Shown here: in pieces, positions 37,091 through 44,416 of the stretch
Layout of the letters: every line of letters begins with the position of its first letter
How positions within the stretch are numbered: position 1 is the first letter of the stretch
From: an uncultured Chitinophaga sp.
Lineage (GTDB): Bacteria > Bacteroidota > Bacteroidia > Chitinophagales > Chitinophagaceae
Reading direction: 5' to 3'
DNA: 64,000 nt
Assembly: GCF_937898475.1 (NCBI RefSeq)
Contig: NZ_CALEJS010000010.1
Span: 186,001 to 250,000, forward strand
Program-made: the position numbers and the translations under genes
The notes under the pieces: generated by a model
What the model was told of the DNA's origin: nothing
Seen by the model: the letters and a program-made list of their open reading frames with translations, nothing else
The model's database searches: none

Positions 37091-37098
37091 CAAATGTA
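37091..37098 (-). promoter_or_regulatory. Putative -7 element of guaB
   Basis: On the minus strand TACATTTG matches TAnnTTTG, 36 bases before the guaB ATG and next to the dyad at 37056-37089. No clear -33 box. Confidence 0.5.
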
Positions 37099-37142
37099 CG
37101 GCTATTTACTGAATTAGAAAAAAATGCTGAAGGACGCGGGGG

Positions 37143-37250
37143 GAATGCAGAACGCGGAACGTCAATAGCTGAAGGATAAAGGGCTAATGCTGAACATATT
37201 ATGCATTTCGCATTAAGCGTTCCGCGTTCTGCTTTCCGCATTAAGCGTTC
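37143..37250. repeat. Intergenic inverted repeat, family E
   Basis: GCAGAACGCGGAACG (37147-37161) and CGTTCCGCGTTCTGC (37218-37232) are perfect 15-base inverted copies; CGCATTAAGCGTTC units flank the right arm on both sides. The right end covers the dprA stop codon. Confidence 0.75.
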
Positions 37251-38359
37251 ACCGTAAGCCGGTATCGCTGCCCCGGCATGCTTTCAATCATATTGTGCAT
37301 TTCCAGCTGCAGCAGTGTATTGGTAAGCCGGCTGCCCGGCCACGGGCATTTGTGCATAAGTTCATCGAGATGTTGTTCAGTGGATTCGTTGAAAAGAGAT
37401 ACCACCTGCTGCTCATCTTCATTCAGCGTCAGGAAGAGGGAGGGCTGACGCACGGCAGGTTTAGGTTTAAGAGCGGTGTGCCAGTTCATGAGTAACAGTA
37501 CATCTTCTGCGCTCGTAATAAGCGCTGCCTGGTTGGTTTTAATGAGTTCATTACAGCCGCCGGAGAAAGGATCTGTTGTTCGCCCCGGAACAGCCATCAC
37601 ATCCCGGCTATAGCTGTTGGCGATTTGTGCGGTGATCAGGGAGCCGCCTTTCAGTCCGCTTTCTATTACAATGGTGGCATCAGACATACCGGCTACGATC
37701 CTGTTCCGTTTGGGAAAATTCTGTTTATCGGGCAGGGTCATGCTCATGAAATCCGTAAGCAGGCCGCCGTTCTCCAGCATGGCGGTGGCGGTAGACCGGT
37801 GTGCCGCTGGGTAGATACGGTCAAGTCCATGCGCCAGTACGCCTATCGTGCACATCTGGTGTTCAAGGGCTGCCTGGTGTGCAACGATATCGATACCATA
37901 GGCAAGTCCGCTCACCACTGTAATGCCCTCTGCCGCCAGCCCGGCAGCGATCTCCCGGCATATTTCCCTGCCATACCTGCTGGGGTTGCGGGTACCGATG
38001 ATGTTTACGATCCTGGGTGCATTCAGGTTGGCATTGCCTTTAAAGTACAGCAGTAAGGGGCTGTCTGCACAATGGTGGAGCCGATGCGGATACCCGGGGT
38101 CTGTATAGAAAAGCGGCTGGATGTCAAACTTCTCAATAAAGCGGAGCTCCTGTTCTACACGCTTAAAATCGCGGAACTGTTTGATGGCGGTGGCGCGTAC
38201 AGCGCCTATTTCCGGCAGGCGTTCCAGTTCACGCTGCCGGGCCTTGAAAATATCGCCGGCGCTTTCAAAATGAGTGATCAGCTTTTTAGCGGTAACATCG
38301 CCGATCTGGGGGATGCAGGTAAGGGCTACCTGGTAGAATAATGCTGTAGGCTCAAACAT
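37241..38359 (-). CDS. dprA: DNA-processing protein DprA
   Basis: 372 residues. An N-terminal helix-hairpin-helix-like region (IPQIGDVTAKKLITHF, LPEIGAVRATAI) precedes the Rossmann core with GTRNPSRYGREICREI, VVSGLAYGIDIVAHQAAL and the GGSLITAQIANSYSRDVMAVPG segment. A C-terminal winged helix follows. DprA protects incoming single-stranded DNA and loads RecA during natural transformation. The final residues LTVNA fall in the family E repeat. Confidence 0.93.
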   Translation of the reverse strand: MFEPTALFYQVALTCIPQIGDVTAKKLITHFESAGDIFKARQRELERLPEIGAVRATAIKQFRDFKRVEQELRFIEKFDIQPLFYTDPGYPHRLHHCADSPLLLYFKGNANLNAPRIVNIIGTRNPSRYGREICREIAAGLAAEGITVVSGLAYGIDIVAHQAALEHQMCTIGVLAHGLDRIYPAAHRSTATAMLENGGLLTDFMSMTLPDKQNFPKRNRIVAGMSDATIVIESGLKGGSLITAQIANSYSRDVMAVPGRTTDPFSGGCNELIKTNQAALITSAEDVLLLMNWHTALKPKPAVRQPSLFLTLNEDEQQVVSLFNESTEQHLDELMHKCPWPGSRLTNTLLQLEMHNMIESMPGQRYRLTVNA

Positions 38360-38416
38360 GGACGTTCTTTACTTTTCACTAAGTTAAGATTTCCCTCAAA
38401 GCCCACAAAACATTGA

Positions 38417-40300
38417 TCAAAGGCTGATTACTTTAAACTCAGTTCTTCTGTTTTGTGCTCTTCCTTCTTCCGTGTTATTGTCTGCTACGGGTTTTGTTTC
38501 TCCGTAACCTTTGGCGCGCAGGCGTGAAGCGGCGATGCCTTTTTGTGTGAGATAGTTCACTACGGCTTTTGCCCTGTTCTCAGACAGCAGCAGGTTGTCT
38601 TTATCGGCGCCTACATTATCTGTATGTCCGCTGATCTCAGTAACCAGTCCGGCGTTATCCTGCAGTAGTTTCACCAGTTTGTCCAGTTCAATCCGGGACG
38701 CTGGTTGAAGCGTGTATTGTTTGCTTTCAAAGAAGATATTGTGCAGTACGATCGTGGCATTGGCTTCGATGGGCTGCAGCGGAATATTCTTTTCAGGAGG
38801 CGTGGCGGTTTGCTCCTGTGGCAGTGAAAAATTATCTGAATAGAACAGGTATCCGCGTTTGTTCACGTTGAAAGCATAAGATCTTCCGAGTGGTAAAGGC
38901 ACCAGGTACTGGCCGCTGTCGTTGCTTTTTACCAGGGCTACGGTAAAGCCGCTTTCCAGGTCGGTAAGCTCCATGTCGGCGCTGAGGCGCTGCTGTGTTT
39001 TGGCGTCGTAAACATAACCTCTCACATAGCGCGTGGGCAGTGGTCTGGCATCAGGGTACAGCTCAAAGCTATAGATATCAAGTGCGCCGCGGCTGTCTGA
39101 GCGGTCTGAGGCAAAGTAGGCGGTTTTACCATCTGCCGCTACGATCAGGCTGGCGTCTTCATCTATAGTATTGATCGGATAACCCAGGTTGGTGGCAGGG
39201 CCCCAGCTGCCATCTGCCTGGCGGCGGCTGTAAAAGATGTCCATACCTCCGTAGCCGGGATGGCCGTTGGAAGCGAAGAACAAGGTCTGGTTATCTGCAT
39301 GTACAAAGGGAGTGGTTTCGCGGCCCCTGGTATTGATAGTGGGACCCAGGCGTTCTGCCGGCGCCCATTGTCCGTTGGGCAGGCGGCGGCTCATAAAGAT
39401 ATCGGTGCCTGCGTCTGGTGTTTCCCTGGTAAAGTAGAGCGTTTGTTTATCGGCAGACAGGCAGGGTTGTGATTCCCAGTCGCGTGTATTAACGGTAGCG
39501 CCTATATTCTGGGGCGCCTGCCAGCCATCTTTCGTTTTGATGGAGTAGTAGATATCGCAGCTGCCTTTACCCTCGGGGAACTCGCAACCCGTGAACACCA
39601 GCATTTCACCATCCTGTGATATCTGCTGTGCGCCTTCATTGAACGCGCTGTTCACCGGTTCACCCATGTCAGTGGCGGCCTGCCACTGGAGGCTGTCACG
39701 TTGTGAAATAAAGAAATCTTCATTCTTGCCATTCACACGGCGGGTAAAGATCAGCGTTTTATCGTCGATGGTAAGGCTGGGAAAATATTCCGGATCTTTT
39801 GAGTTGATATGGTCTCCCAGGTTATGCGGTTCAAAAGGCACCTGCTGTACCGCTGCCTGCACGGCAAATTCGTAATTGGTCTTTAAGCCGGCGGCTTTTG
39901 GGTTGTTGGTTTTACCAGCCATCATGTACTGTTCGATCTGCTGCAGGGCCGCCTGGAATTGCCCGGTTCCGGCTAAAGCGCGGGAGTAGGCTACCAGTGC
40001 GGGGCGCAGGGCGTTGCTGTCCAGCTGTTTCAGTTTTTCAAAGCTGTTGATGGCCTCTTTGTATTTTTTCATCGTCACATAGGTGATACCCAGTTGCCCG
40101 TAAGCATCGGCAAAATTGGGCTCAATGCGGATGGCTTCCTGCAGATAGCCAACGGCTGCAGCATCGTCATAATCCCTGACGGCCAGGATCGCCTTATCAA
40201 AGCTGGCCTGTGCTTTTTTCTTGGCGGTTTCGTACGTTACGGTCTGTGCCTGAACGAAGAGGCAGCTTAACAGGATATAGCTGAGGAATATAGATCTCAT
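38417..40300 (-). CDS. OmpA-family protein with TPR and beta-propeller, PorE-like
   Basis: 627 residues from ATG 40300 (TTG 40306 not preferred). Signal peptide MRSIFLSYILLSCLFVQAQ; TPRs at about 30-130; a WD40/PD40-type beta-propeller at about 160-410 (repeats such as YFPSLTIDDKTLIFTRR, QPCLSADKQTLYFTRE, DASLIVAADGKTAYFASD); a carboxypeptidase-regulatory-like domain near 420-500; and a C-terminal OmpA peptidoglycan-binding domain (ISGHTDNVGADKDNLLLSE). This order is that described for the T9SS protein PorE of Porphyromonas. Paralogues with this layout are common in Bacteroidota, so a role in secretion is inference. Confidence 0.85.
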   Translation of the reverse strand: MRSIFLSYILLSCLFVQAQTVTYETAKKKAQASFDKAILAVRDYDDAAAVGYLQEAIRIEPNFADAYGQLGITYVTMKKYKEAINSFEKLKQLDSNALRPALVAYSRALAGTGQFQAALQQIEQYMMAGKTNNPKAAGLKTNYEFAVQAAVQQVPFEPHNLGDHINSKDPEYFPSLTIDDKTLIFTRRVNGKNEDFFISQRDSLQWQAATDMGEPVNSAFNEGAQQISQDGEMLVFTGCEFPEGKGSCDIYYSIKTKDGWQAPQNIGATVNTRDWESQPCLSADKQTLYFTRETPDAGTDIFMSRRLPNGQWAPAERLGPTINTRGRETTPFVHADNQTLFFASNGHPGYGGMDIFYSRRQADGSWGPATNLGYPINTIDEDASLIVAADGKTAYFASDRSDSRGALDIYSFELYPDARPLPTRYVRGYVYDAKTQQRLSADMELTDLESGFTVALVKSNDSGQYLVPLPLGRSYAFNVNKRGYLFYSDNFSLPQEQTATPPEKNIPLQPIEANATIVLHNIFFESKQYTLQPASRIELDKLVKLLQDNAGLVTEISGHTDNVGADKDNLLLSENRAKAVVNYLTQKGIAASRLRAKGYGETKPVADNNTEEGRAQNRRTEFKVISL

Positions 40301-40303
40301 GTG

Positions 40304-40366
40304 CAATGTGCTGGTAGTGGATTAACGCGAAGATATACATTAATATTTTCCTTTATCAGCACATTG
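40304..40366. promoter_or_regulatory. Spaced dyad upstream of the PorE-like gene
   Basis: CAATGTGCTG (40304-40313) and CAGCACATTG (40357-40366) are perfect 10-base inverted repeats 43 bases apart, filling the space between queE and the PorE-like gene. Possible leader hairpin or regulator sites. Confidence 0.4.
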
Positions 40367-40377
40367 GTTCGTTACCC

Positions 40378-41010
40378 TTATGGTACGTTGATATACTTGT
40401 GGATCTGCAGGGAAAGTTCCCACTGGGGGTGATCTTTAATGTAATCGATGATCAGCGGGGTCATTTCAGCGGCTTTCTCCCATTCTGGCTGCAGGTAGAG
40501 TTTGCAGTGCTTATTGGCCATGGCGGCATATTTTTCTGCCCAGGCAAAATCTGATTTGTTGAAGATCACCACTTTCAGTTCATGTGCTTTTGCACAGATC
40601 TCCGGCAGGGGAGCTTTGAATTTCTTGGGGGATAGGGTGATCCAGTCCCATTGTCCGCTCAGCGGGGAAGAGCCGGAGGTTTCCATATGGGTGCGGAAAC
40701 CGCGTTTATGCAGTGCCTTGCATAAGTCGTCGAGCTTATGCATTAAGGGCTCTCCGCCGGTAATAACGGCGATGCGGCCGGGGTAGCGGGCAGCTTCATC
40801 TGCCAGGCTGTTTACGTGCTGCAGCGGATGCCGGGCAGCGTCCCAGCTGTCTTTTACGTCGCACCAGTGGCAGCCAACATCACAACCGCCCAGGCGTATG
40901 AAATATGCTGCTCTCCCCTGGTGGTAGCCCTCACCCTGAATGGTGTAGAACTGTTCCATCACGGGCAGCATGTCTGCCTGAACAGTAATGTGTGTATCTG
41001 CCGTTGTCAT
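40378..41010 (-). CDS. queE: 7-carboxy-7-deazaguanine synthase
   Basis: 210 residues of radical SAM type. The cluster motif is CDVGCHWC (CX3CX2C) just after FIRLGGCD, then ITGGEPLMHK for SAM binding and METSGSSPLSGQWDWITLSPK typical of QueE. It converts 6-carboxytetrahydropterin, made by QueD, into 7-carboxy-7-deazaguanine. The N terminus has the usual EQFYTIQGEG. It is not in an operon with queD here. Confidence 0.94.
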   Translation of the reverse strand: MTTADTHITVQADMLPVMEQFYTIQGEGYHQGRAAYFIRLGGCDVGCHWCDVKDSWDAARHPLQHVNSLADEAARYPGRIAVITGGEPLMHKLDDLCKALHKRGFRTHMETSGSSPLSGQWDWITLSPKKFKAPLPEICAKAHELKVVIFNKSDFAWAEKYAAMANKHCKLYLQPEWEKAAEMTPLIIDYIKDHPQWELSLQIHKYINVP

Positions 41011-41022
41011 TCTTGATATTTA

Positions 41023-41097
41023 TAGTTTGAAGGTGGCTTACTCGCATGAACACCATCGAACTTCTAAACCCTTTAACTTTCAAACTTTTCTCAAAGG
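41023..41097. repeat. Intergenic repeat, family C
   Basis: AGTTTGAAGGTGG on the left and CACCATCGAACTTC, CCTTTAACTTTCAAACTTT on the right form imperfect inverted arms between queE and folD. Confidence 0.6.
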
Positions 41098-41122
41098 TCC
41101 TTATTTTTTTATGTCTGTGGCC

Positions 41123-42010
41123 TTAATTCATCAGCACTTTCTGTCCCAGGGAAGCGTGGTAGGTATTTTTCAGCAGGGCTGCGATGGTCATGGGGCCAAC
41201 GCCGCCGGGTACCGGGGTGATGTAGCTGCATTTAGGCGCTACCTCATCAAATTTCACATCACCTATCAGGCGGGAGCCGCTCTTCTTGCTGGCGTCCGGA
41301 ATACGGTTAATACCTACGTCAACCACAACGGCCCCATCTTTTACCATATCGGCCGTTACAAAGTTGGGTTTGCCGATAGCGGCTATGATAATATCTGCCT
41401 GGAGGCAAATCTCCTTCAGGTTGGCCGTCTGCGAATGGCATAAGGTGACTGTGCAGTTACCCGGATAGGTGTTCCTGCTCAGCAGTATGCTCATGGGCGT
41501 ACCTACAATATGGCTGCGCCCTATCACCACGGCATGTTTGCCTTTGGTGGCAATATTATAGTGCTCCAGCATGAGCATGATACCGTAGGGCGTGGCCGGG
41601 ATGAAGGTAGGTAGGCCGCTTACCATTTTACCTACGTTCATGGGATGGAAGCCATCCACATCTTTACTGGGATCAATGGTATTGATCACCAGTTCTTCAT
41701 TGATATGTTTAGGAAGAGGCAGCTGTACGAGGATACCGTCAATATCGGCATTTTCATTCAGGAGGGTAATATTGTCCAGCAGGTGTTTCTCTGAGATCTG
41801 TTCGTCAAAGCGTAATAACGTGCTGTTATATCCTATTTCAGCACAGGATTTTACTTTGGACGCAACATAAGTTTCACTTGCCGGATTATTGCCAACCAGG
41901 ATGGCTGCCAGGTGAGGTATTTTTTTCCCGGTGAGCTTTAATTCAGTCACTTTGGTGGCCAGCTGGGCTTTAATCGCCTCTGATACAAGTTTACCGTCTA
42001 AAATTTGCAT
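41123..42010 (-). CDS. folD: Methylenetetrahydrofolate dehydrogenase / cyclohydrolase
   Basis: 295 residues from ATG 42010 (an in-frame TTG lies 6 bases upstream). The catalytic Lys is in ETYVASKVKSC; QLPLPKHINE, DVDGFHPMNVGKM and the NADP loop VIGRSHIVGTPMS follow. FolD interconverts one-carbon folates used for purines and formyl-Met. A TACCTTTG box only three bases before the ATG suggests a very short or absent leader. Confidence 0.95.
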   Translation of the reverse strand: MQILDGKLVSEAIKAQLATKVTELKLTGKKIPHLAAILVGNNPASETYVASKVKSCAEIGYNSTLLRFDEQISEKHLLDNITLLNENADIDGILVQLPLPKHINEELVINTIDPSKDVDGFHPMNVGKMVSGLPTFIPATPYGIMLMLEHYNIATKGKHAVVIGRSHIVGTPMSILLSRNTYPGNCTVTLCHSQTANLKEICLQADIIIAAIGKPNFVTADMVKDGAVVVDVGINRIPDASKKSGSRLIGDVKFDEVAPKCSYITPVPGGVGPMTIAALLKNTYHASLGQKVLMN

Positions 42011-42013
42011 GCG

Positions 42014-42021
42014 CAAAGGTA
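42014..42021 (-). promoter_or_regulatory. Putative -7 element of folD
   Basis: On the minus strand TACCTTTG fits TAnnTTTG exactly but ends only three bases before the ATG, which would give a leaderless transcript. No good -33 box is seen. Confidence 0.3.
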
Positions 42022-42098
42022 AGATTAAATAATAATAAGGTAAACAGCAGCCTGCTGAAGAATCTTAATGAAAGAAAAGGAAAGACGAAGTAAAAGAA

Positions 42099-42272
42099 AT
42101 GGCAGCAATGATCATTAAACCTTATAATACTTACCGGAGAAACGCTGATGAGCAGGAAAAGGGGCGGGAGGATGGGTTCGGCGTAAGTTCCGCAAAACAA
42201 GTTCCTGTGTCAAATCATTACGATGAATTACTGGAACTTGTTTTGCGAAGCGGTGGAATACGCTATACGTGA
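42099..42272 (+). CDS. Possible small ORF, 57 residues
   Basis: The frame encodes MAAMIIKPYNTYRRNADEQE, a Gly-rich stretch and NHYDELLELVLRSGGIRYT. It lies in the 471-base folD-pckA gap, divergent from folD. Composition looks protein-like and an A-rich leader (AAGTAAAAGAA) precedes the ATG, but no promoter box was found and I recognise no family. It overlaps a second short frame at 42223-42339, so the two could be parts of one frameshifted gene. Confidence 0.25.
   Translation: MAAMIIKPYNTYRRNADEQEKGREDGFGVSSAKQVPVSNHYDELLELVLRSGGIRYT
42191..42247. repeat. Perfect 15-base inverted repeat
   Basis: CGCAAAACAAGTTCC (42191-42205) and GGAACTTGTTTTGCG (42233-42247) are perfect inverted copies with a 27-base spacer. 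An outer pair, GTAAGTTC (42183) and GAACTTAC (42271), extends the nesting. It lies inside the two overlapping small ORFs. Confidence 0.75.
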
Positions 42273-42339
42273 ACTTACAGTTGATGGTTTAGTGGAAATT
42301 ATAAAAGCACAAGGCCTACAATATAGGCATATTTTTTAA
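42223..42339 (+). CDS. Possible small ORF, 38 residues
   Basis: Encodes MNYWNLFCEAVEYAIREL then DGLVEIIKAQGLQYRHIF, a helix-like composition. It overlaps the end of the 57-residue frame and stops within a small hairpin with a T run. Could be a real peptide, the continuation of the upstream frame after a frameshift, or chance. AT-rich relative to neighbours. Confidence 0.25.
   Translation: MNYWNLFCEAVEYAIRELTVDGLVEIIKAQGLQYRHIF
42314..42337 (+). terminator. Weak terminator-like hairpin
   Basis: GCCTA (42314-42318) and TAGGC (42324-42328) with a 5-base loop, followed by ATATTTTTT. The stem is short, so strength is doubtful, but it falls at the end of the small ORFs. Confidence 0.3.
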
Positions 42340-42481
42340 ATAGTTAAATTTTCTACAAATTTTTTTTAACCTTTTTGCTAAAAATCTGAAAGCAATCGAA
42401 ACTATGTTGTAACGGGTATCTGCAGAACTGAAAGCAATTATAACGGTAATGCCTGCTATTCAGCACTTTAATACCTGATGG

Positions 42482-44089
42482 CTATATGGCTACCTTCGGT
42501 GCTGCTGCCAGGATATGCGCCGGTGTCTGGGCGGCATACTTTTCAAAGTTCTGTACAAACTGAGCCGCCAGGTTGCTGGCCTGCCTGTCGTACGCAACGG
42601 GATCAGCCCAGGTGGTGCGCGGGTCCAGCATATCTGCTGGTACGCCGGGGCACATTTCCGGAACGGCAAACCCGAATATGTTATGCTCCTTGTAAGCCAG
42701 CTTGTCCAGTTCTCCCTTTAAAGCCGCTGTGATCATCGCGCGGGTGTACCGTAGTTTGATACGCTCACCAACCAGGTAAGGACCGCCGGTCCAGCCGGTA
42801 TTCACCAGCCATACATTTACCTGGTGGCGCTGCATTTTTTCTCCCAGCATCTGCGCATATTTAGCGGGGTGCAGCGGTAGGAACGGCGCCCCGAAGCAGG
42901 CACTGAAAGTAGACTTCGGCTCTGTGATCCCCGTTTCGGTACCTGCTACGCGGGCGGTGTAACCAGAAATGAACTGATACATGGCCTGCTCGGGCGTAAG
43001 CCGGGATATTGGCGGCAATACGCCGTAAGCATCGCAGGTGAGGAAGAAGATATTTTTGGGGATACTGCCAATGGATGTTTCCAGTGCGTTGTCAATATAA
43101 TATAGAGGATAAGACACGCGGGTATTCTCTGTGATGTCCTTATCCGCATAATTCACTGTTGTGGTGCCTGGGTAAAACCCGATATTTTCCAGCAGCGCTC
43201 CCTGGCGGATGGCATGGAAGATCTGCGGCTCATGTTCTTCCGTCAGGCCAATGCATTTGGCATAACAGCCGCCTTCAAAATTGAAAACGTTGGTTGCAGA
43301 CCATCCGTGTTCGTCATCTCCTATCAGCTTACGATCAGGATCTGCGCTCAGGGTGGTTTTACCGGTGCCGCTCAGGCCAAAGAAGATTGCGGTATCGCCG
43401 TCTTTGCCCTGGTTGGCGGAGCAGTGCATGCTCAATACCCCTTTATAATGAGGCAGTTCATAATTAAGAATGGTGAAGATACCTTTCTTGATCTCGCCTG
43501 TGTAGGCAGAGCCGCCGATCAGGATCATCTTCTTTGTAAAGTTCACTACAGAGAAGTTGTGCTGGCGGGTACCATCTGTGGCTGGATCGGCCAGGCATCC
43601 CGGAGCCTGGATGATGGTCCAGTCATTATCCTGGTATTCTACTTCCTCTTCGGTGGGGCGAAGGAACATGTTGTAGGCAAACAGATTAGCCCAGGGTGTT
43701 TCTGTGATCACACGGATATTGGTACGGTATTCGGAATCTGCGCAAGCGTAGCAGTCCCTCATCCATACATCCTTCCCGGAAAAATAATGGGTGATCCTCC
43801 GGTACAGCATATCAAAGAACTCCGGGGTAATGGGTTGGTTAAATTCGTTCCAGTTAACAGTGGCGGCGGTATGCCCGTCCTTCACAATGAATTTGTCTTT
43901 GGGGGATCTGCCGGTAAACGCTCCGGTATTAACAGCCAACGCTCCGTTATCTGCCAATATGCCTTGCCGGCGGGCTATTGTTTGTGCAACCAATTGGCTG
44001 GGAGAAAGCTGATGATAAATGTTGGCTGTATCTGCTATTCCTAACTCCCGCAGTTCAGCTGCAGGATTTCTTACGCTGCTCATTTGCAT
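42482..44089 (-). CDS. pckA: ATP-dependent phosphoenolpyruvate carboxykinase
   Basis: 535 residues. The kinase loop is FGLSGTGKTTLSADP, followed by the metal-binding LIGDDEHGWS; TGRSPKDKFIVKD and the IGGSAYTGEIKKG segment are also typical of the ATP-type family. The enzyme makes PEP from oxaloacetate for gluconeogenesis, or runs in reverse in some anaerobes. ATG codons at 44089 and 44083 are both possible. A good promoter lies at 44116-44145. Confidence 0.96.
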   Translation of the reverse strand: MQMSSVRNPAAELRELGIADTANIYHQLSPSQLVAQTIARRQGILADNGALAVNTGAFTGRSPKDKFIVKDGHTAATVNWNEFNQPITPEFFDMLYRRITHYFSGKDVWMRDCYACADSEYRTNIRVITETPWANLFAYNMFLRPTEEEVEYQDNDWTIIQAPGCLADPATDGTRQHNFSVVNFTKKMILIGGSAYTGEIKKGIFTILNYELPHYKGVLSMHCSANQGKDGDTAIFFGLSGTGKTTLSADPDRKLIGDDEHGWSATNVFNFEGGCYAKCIGLTEEHEPQIFHAIRQGALLENIGFYPGTTTVNYADKDITENTRVSYPLYYIDNALETSIGSIPKNIFFLTCDAYGVLPPISRLTPEQAMYQFISGYTARVAGTETGITEPKSTFSACFGAPFLPLHPAKYAQMLGEKMQRHQVNVWLVNTGWTGGPYLVGERIKLRYTRAMITAALKGELDKLAYKEHNIFGFAVPEMCPGVPADMLDPRTTWADPVAYDRQASNLAAQFVQNFEKYAAQTPAHILAAAPKVAI

Positions 44090-44115
44090 ACAGCAAGATT
44101 GTTTTGGTGTAATAG

Positions 44116-44145
44116 CAAAACTAGGGAATTTTTGATATTTTCAAA
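44116..44145 (-). promoter_or_regulatory. Promoter of pckA
   Basis: On the minus strand TTTG (44145-44142), an 18-base spacer and TAGTTTTG (44123-44116) match the Bacteroidota consensus, 26 bases before the ATG. Confidence 0.65.
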
Positions 44146-44237
44146 TTTACGGCCCCTGTTTTGGCTAAATTTAGTTATTATGAAGTGTTTACAGGCTTTA
44201 TATTGAAAATTATCAAATGGATTCGATTACAGGATAA

Positions 44238-44380
44238 CAAATTCCAAAATCTAAACTCCCACACCAGATTCCTGCCCCCAATACAAATTCCTGGCAACAG
44301 CCACTAATATCTCCGCATTTTTTTGGAATTTGGGTTTTGGAATCTGGGATTTGGAATCTCGGATTTGGATTTTGGAATTT
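44238..44380. repeat. Intergenic repeat, family D
   Basis: The right part (44318-44380) is a run of TTTGGAATTTGGG, TTTTGGAATCTGGGA and TTTGGATTTTGGAATTT units; the left part (44238-44260) has inverted AAATTCCAAAATC. It fills most of the 327-base pckA-pepP gap, which has no gene, and carries the -33 box of the pepP promoter. Confidence 0.7.
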
Positions 44381-44393
44381 AAAAGTAGCTTTG
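44364..44393 (+). promoter_or_regulatory. Promoter of pepP, -33 box inside a repeat
   Basis: TTTG (44364-44367) within a family D unit, an 18-base spacer and TAGCTTTG (44386-44393) match the consensus, 23 bases before the pepP ATG. Confidence 0.6.
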
Positions 44394-44416
44394 AACCCGC
44401 TAAACATTAAACAATT

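Noticed and set aside
41991..42200. 69-residue hydrophobic frame on the minus strand before folD
   Set aside because: Overlaps the folD start, is Phe/Leu-rich by base composition, and has no promoter or family support.
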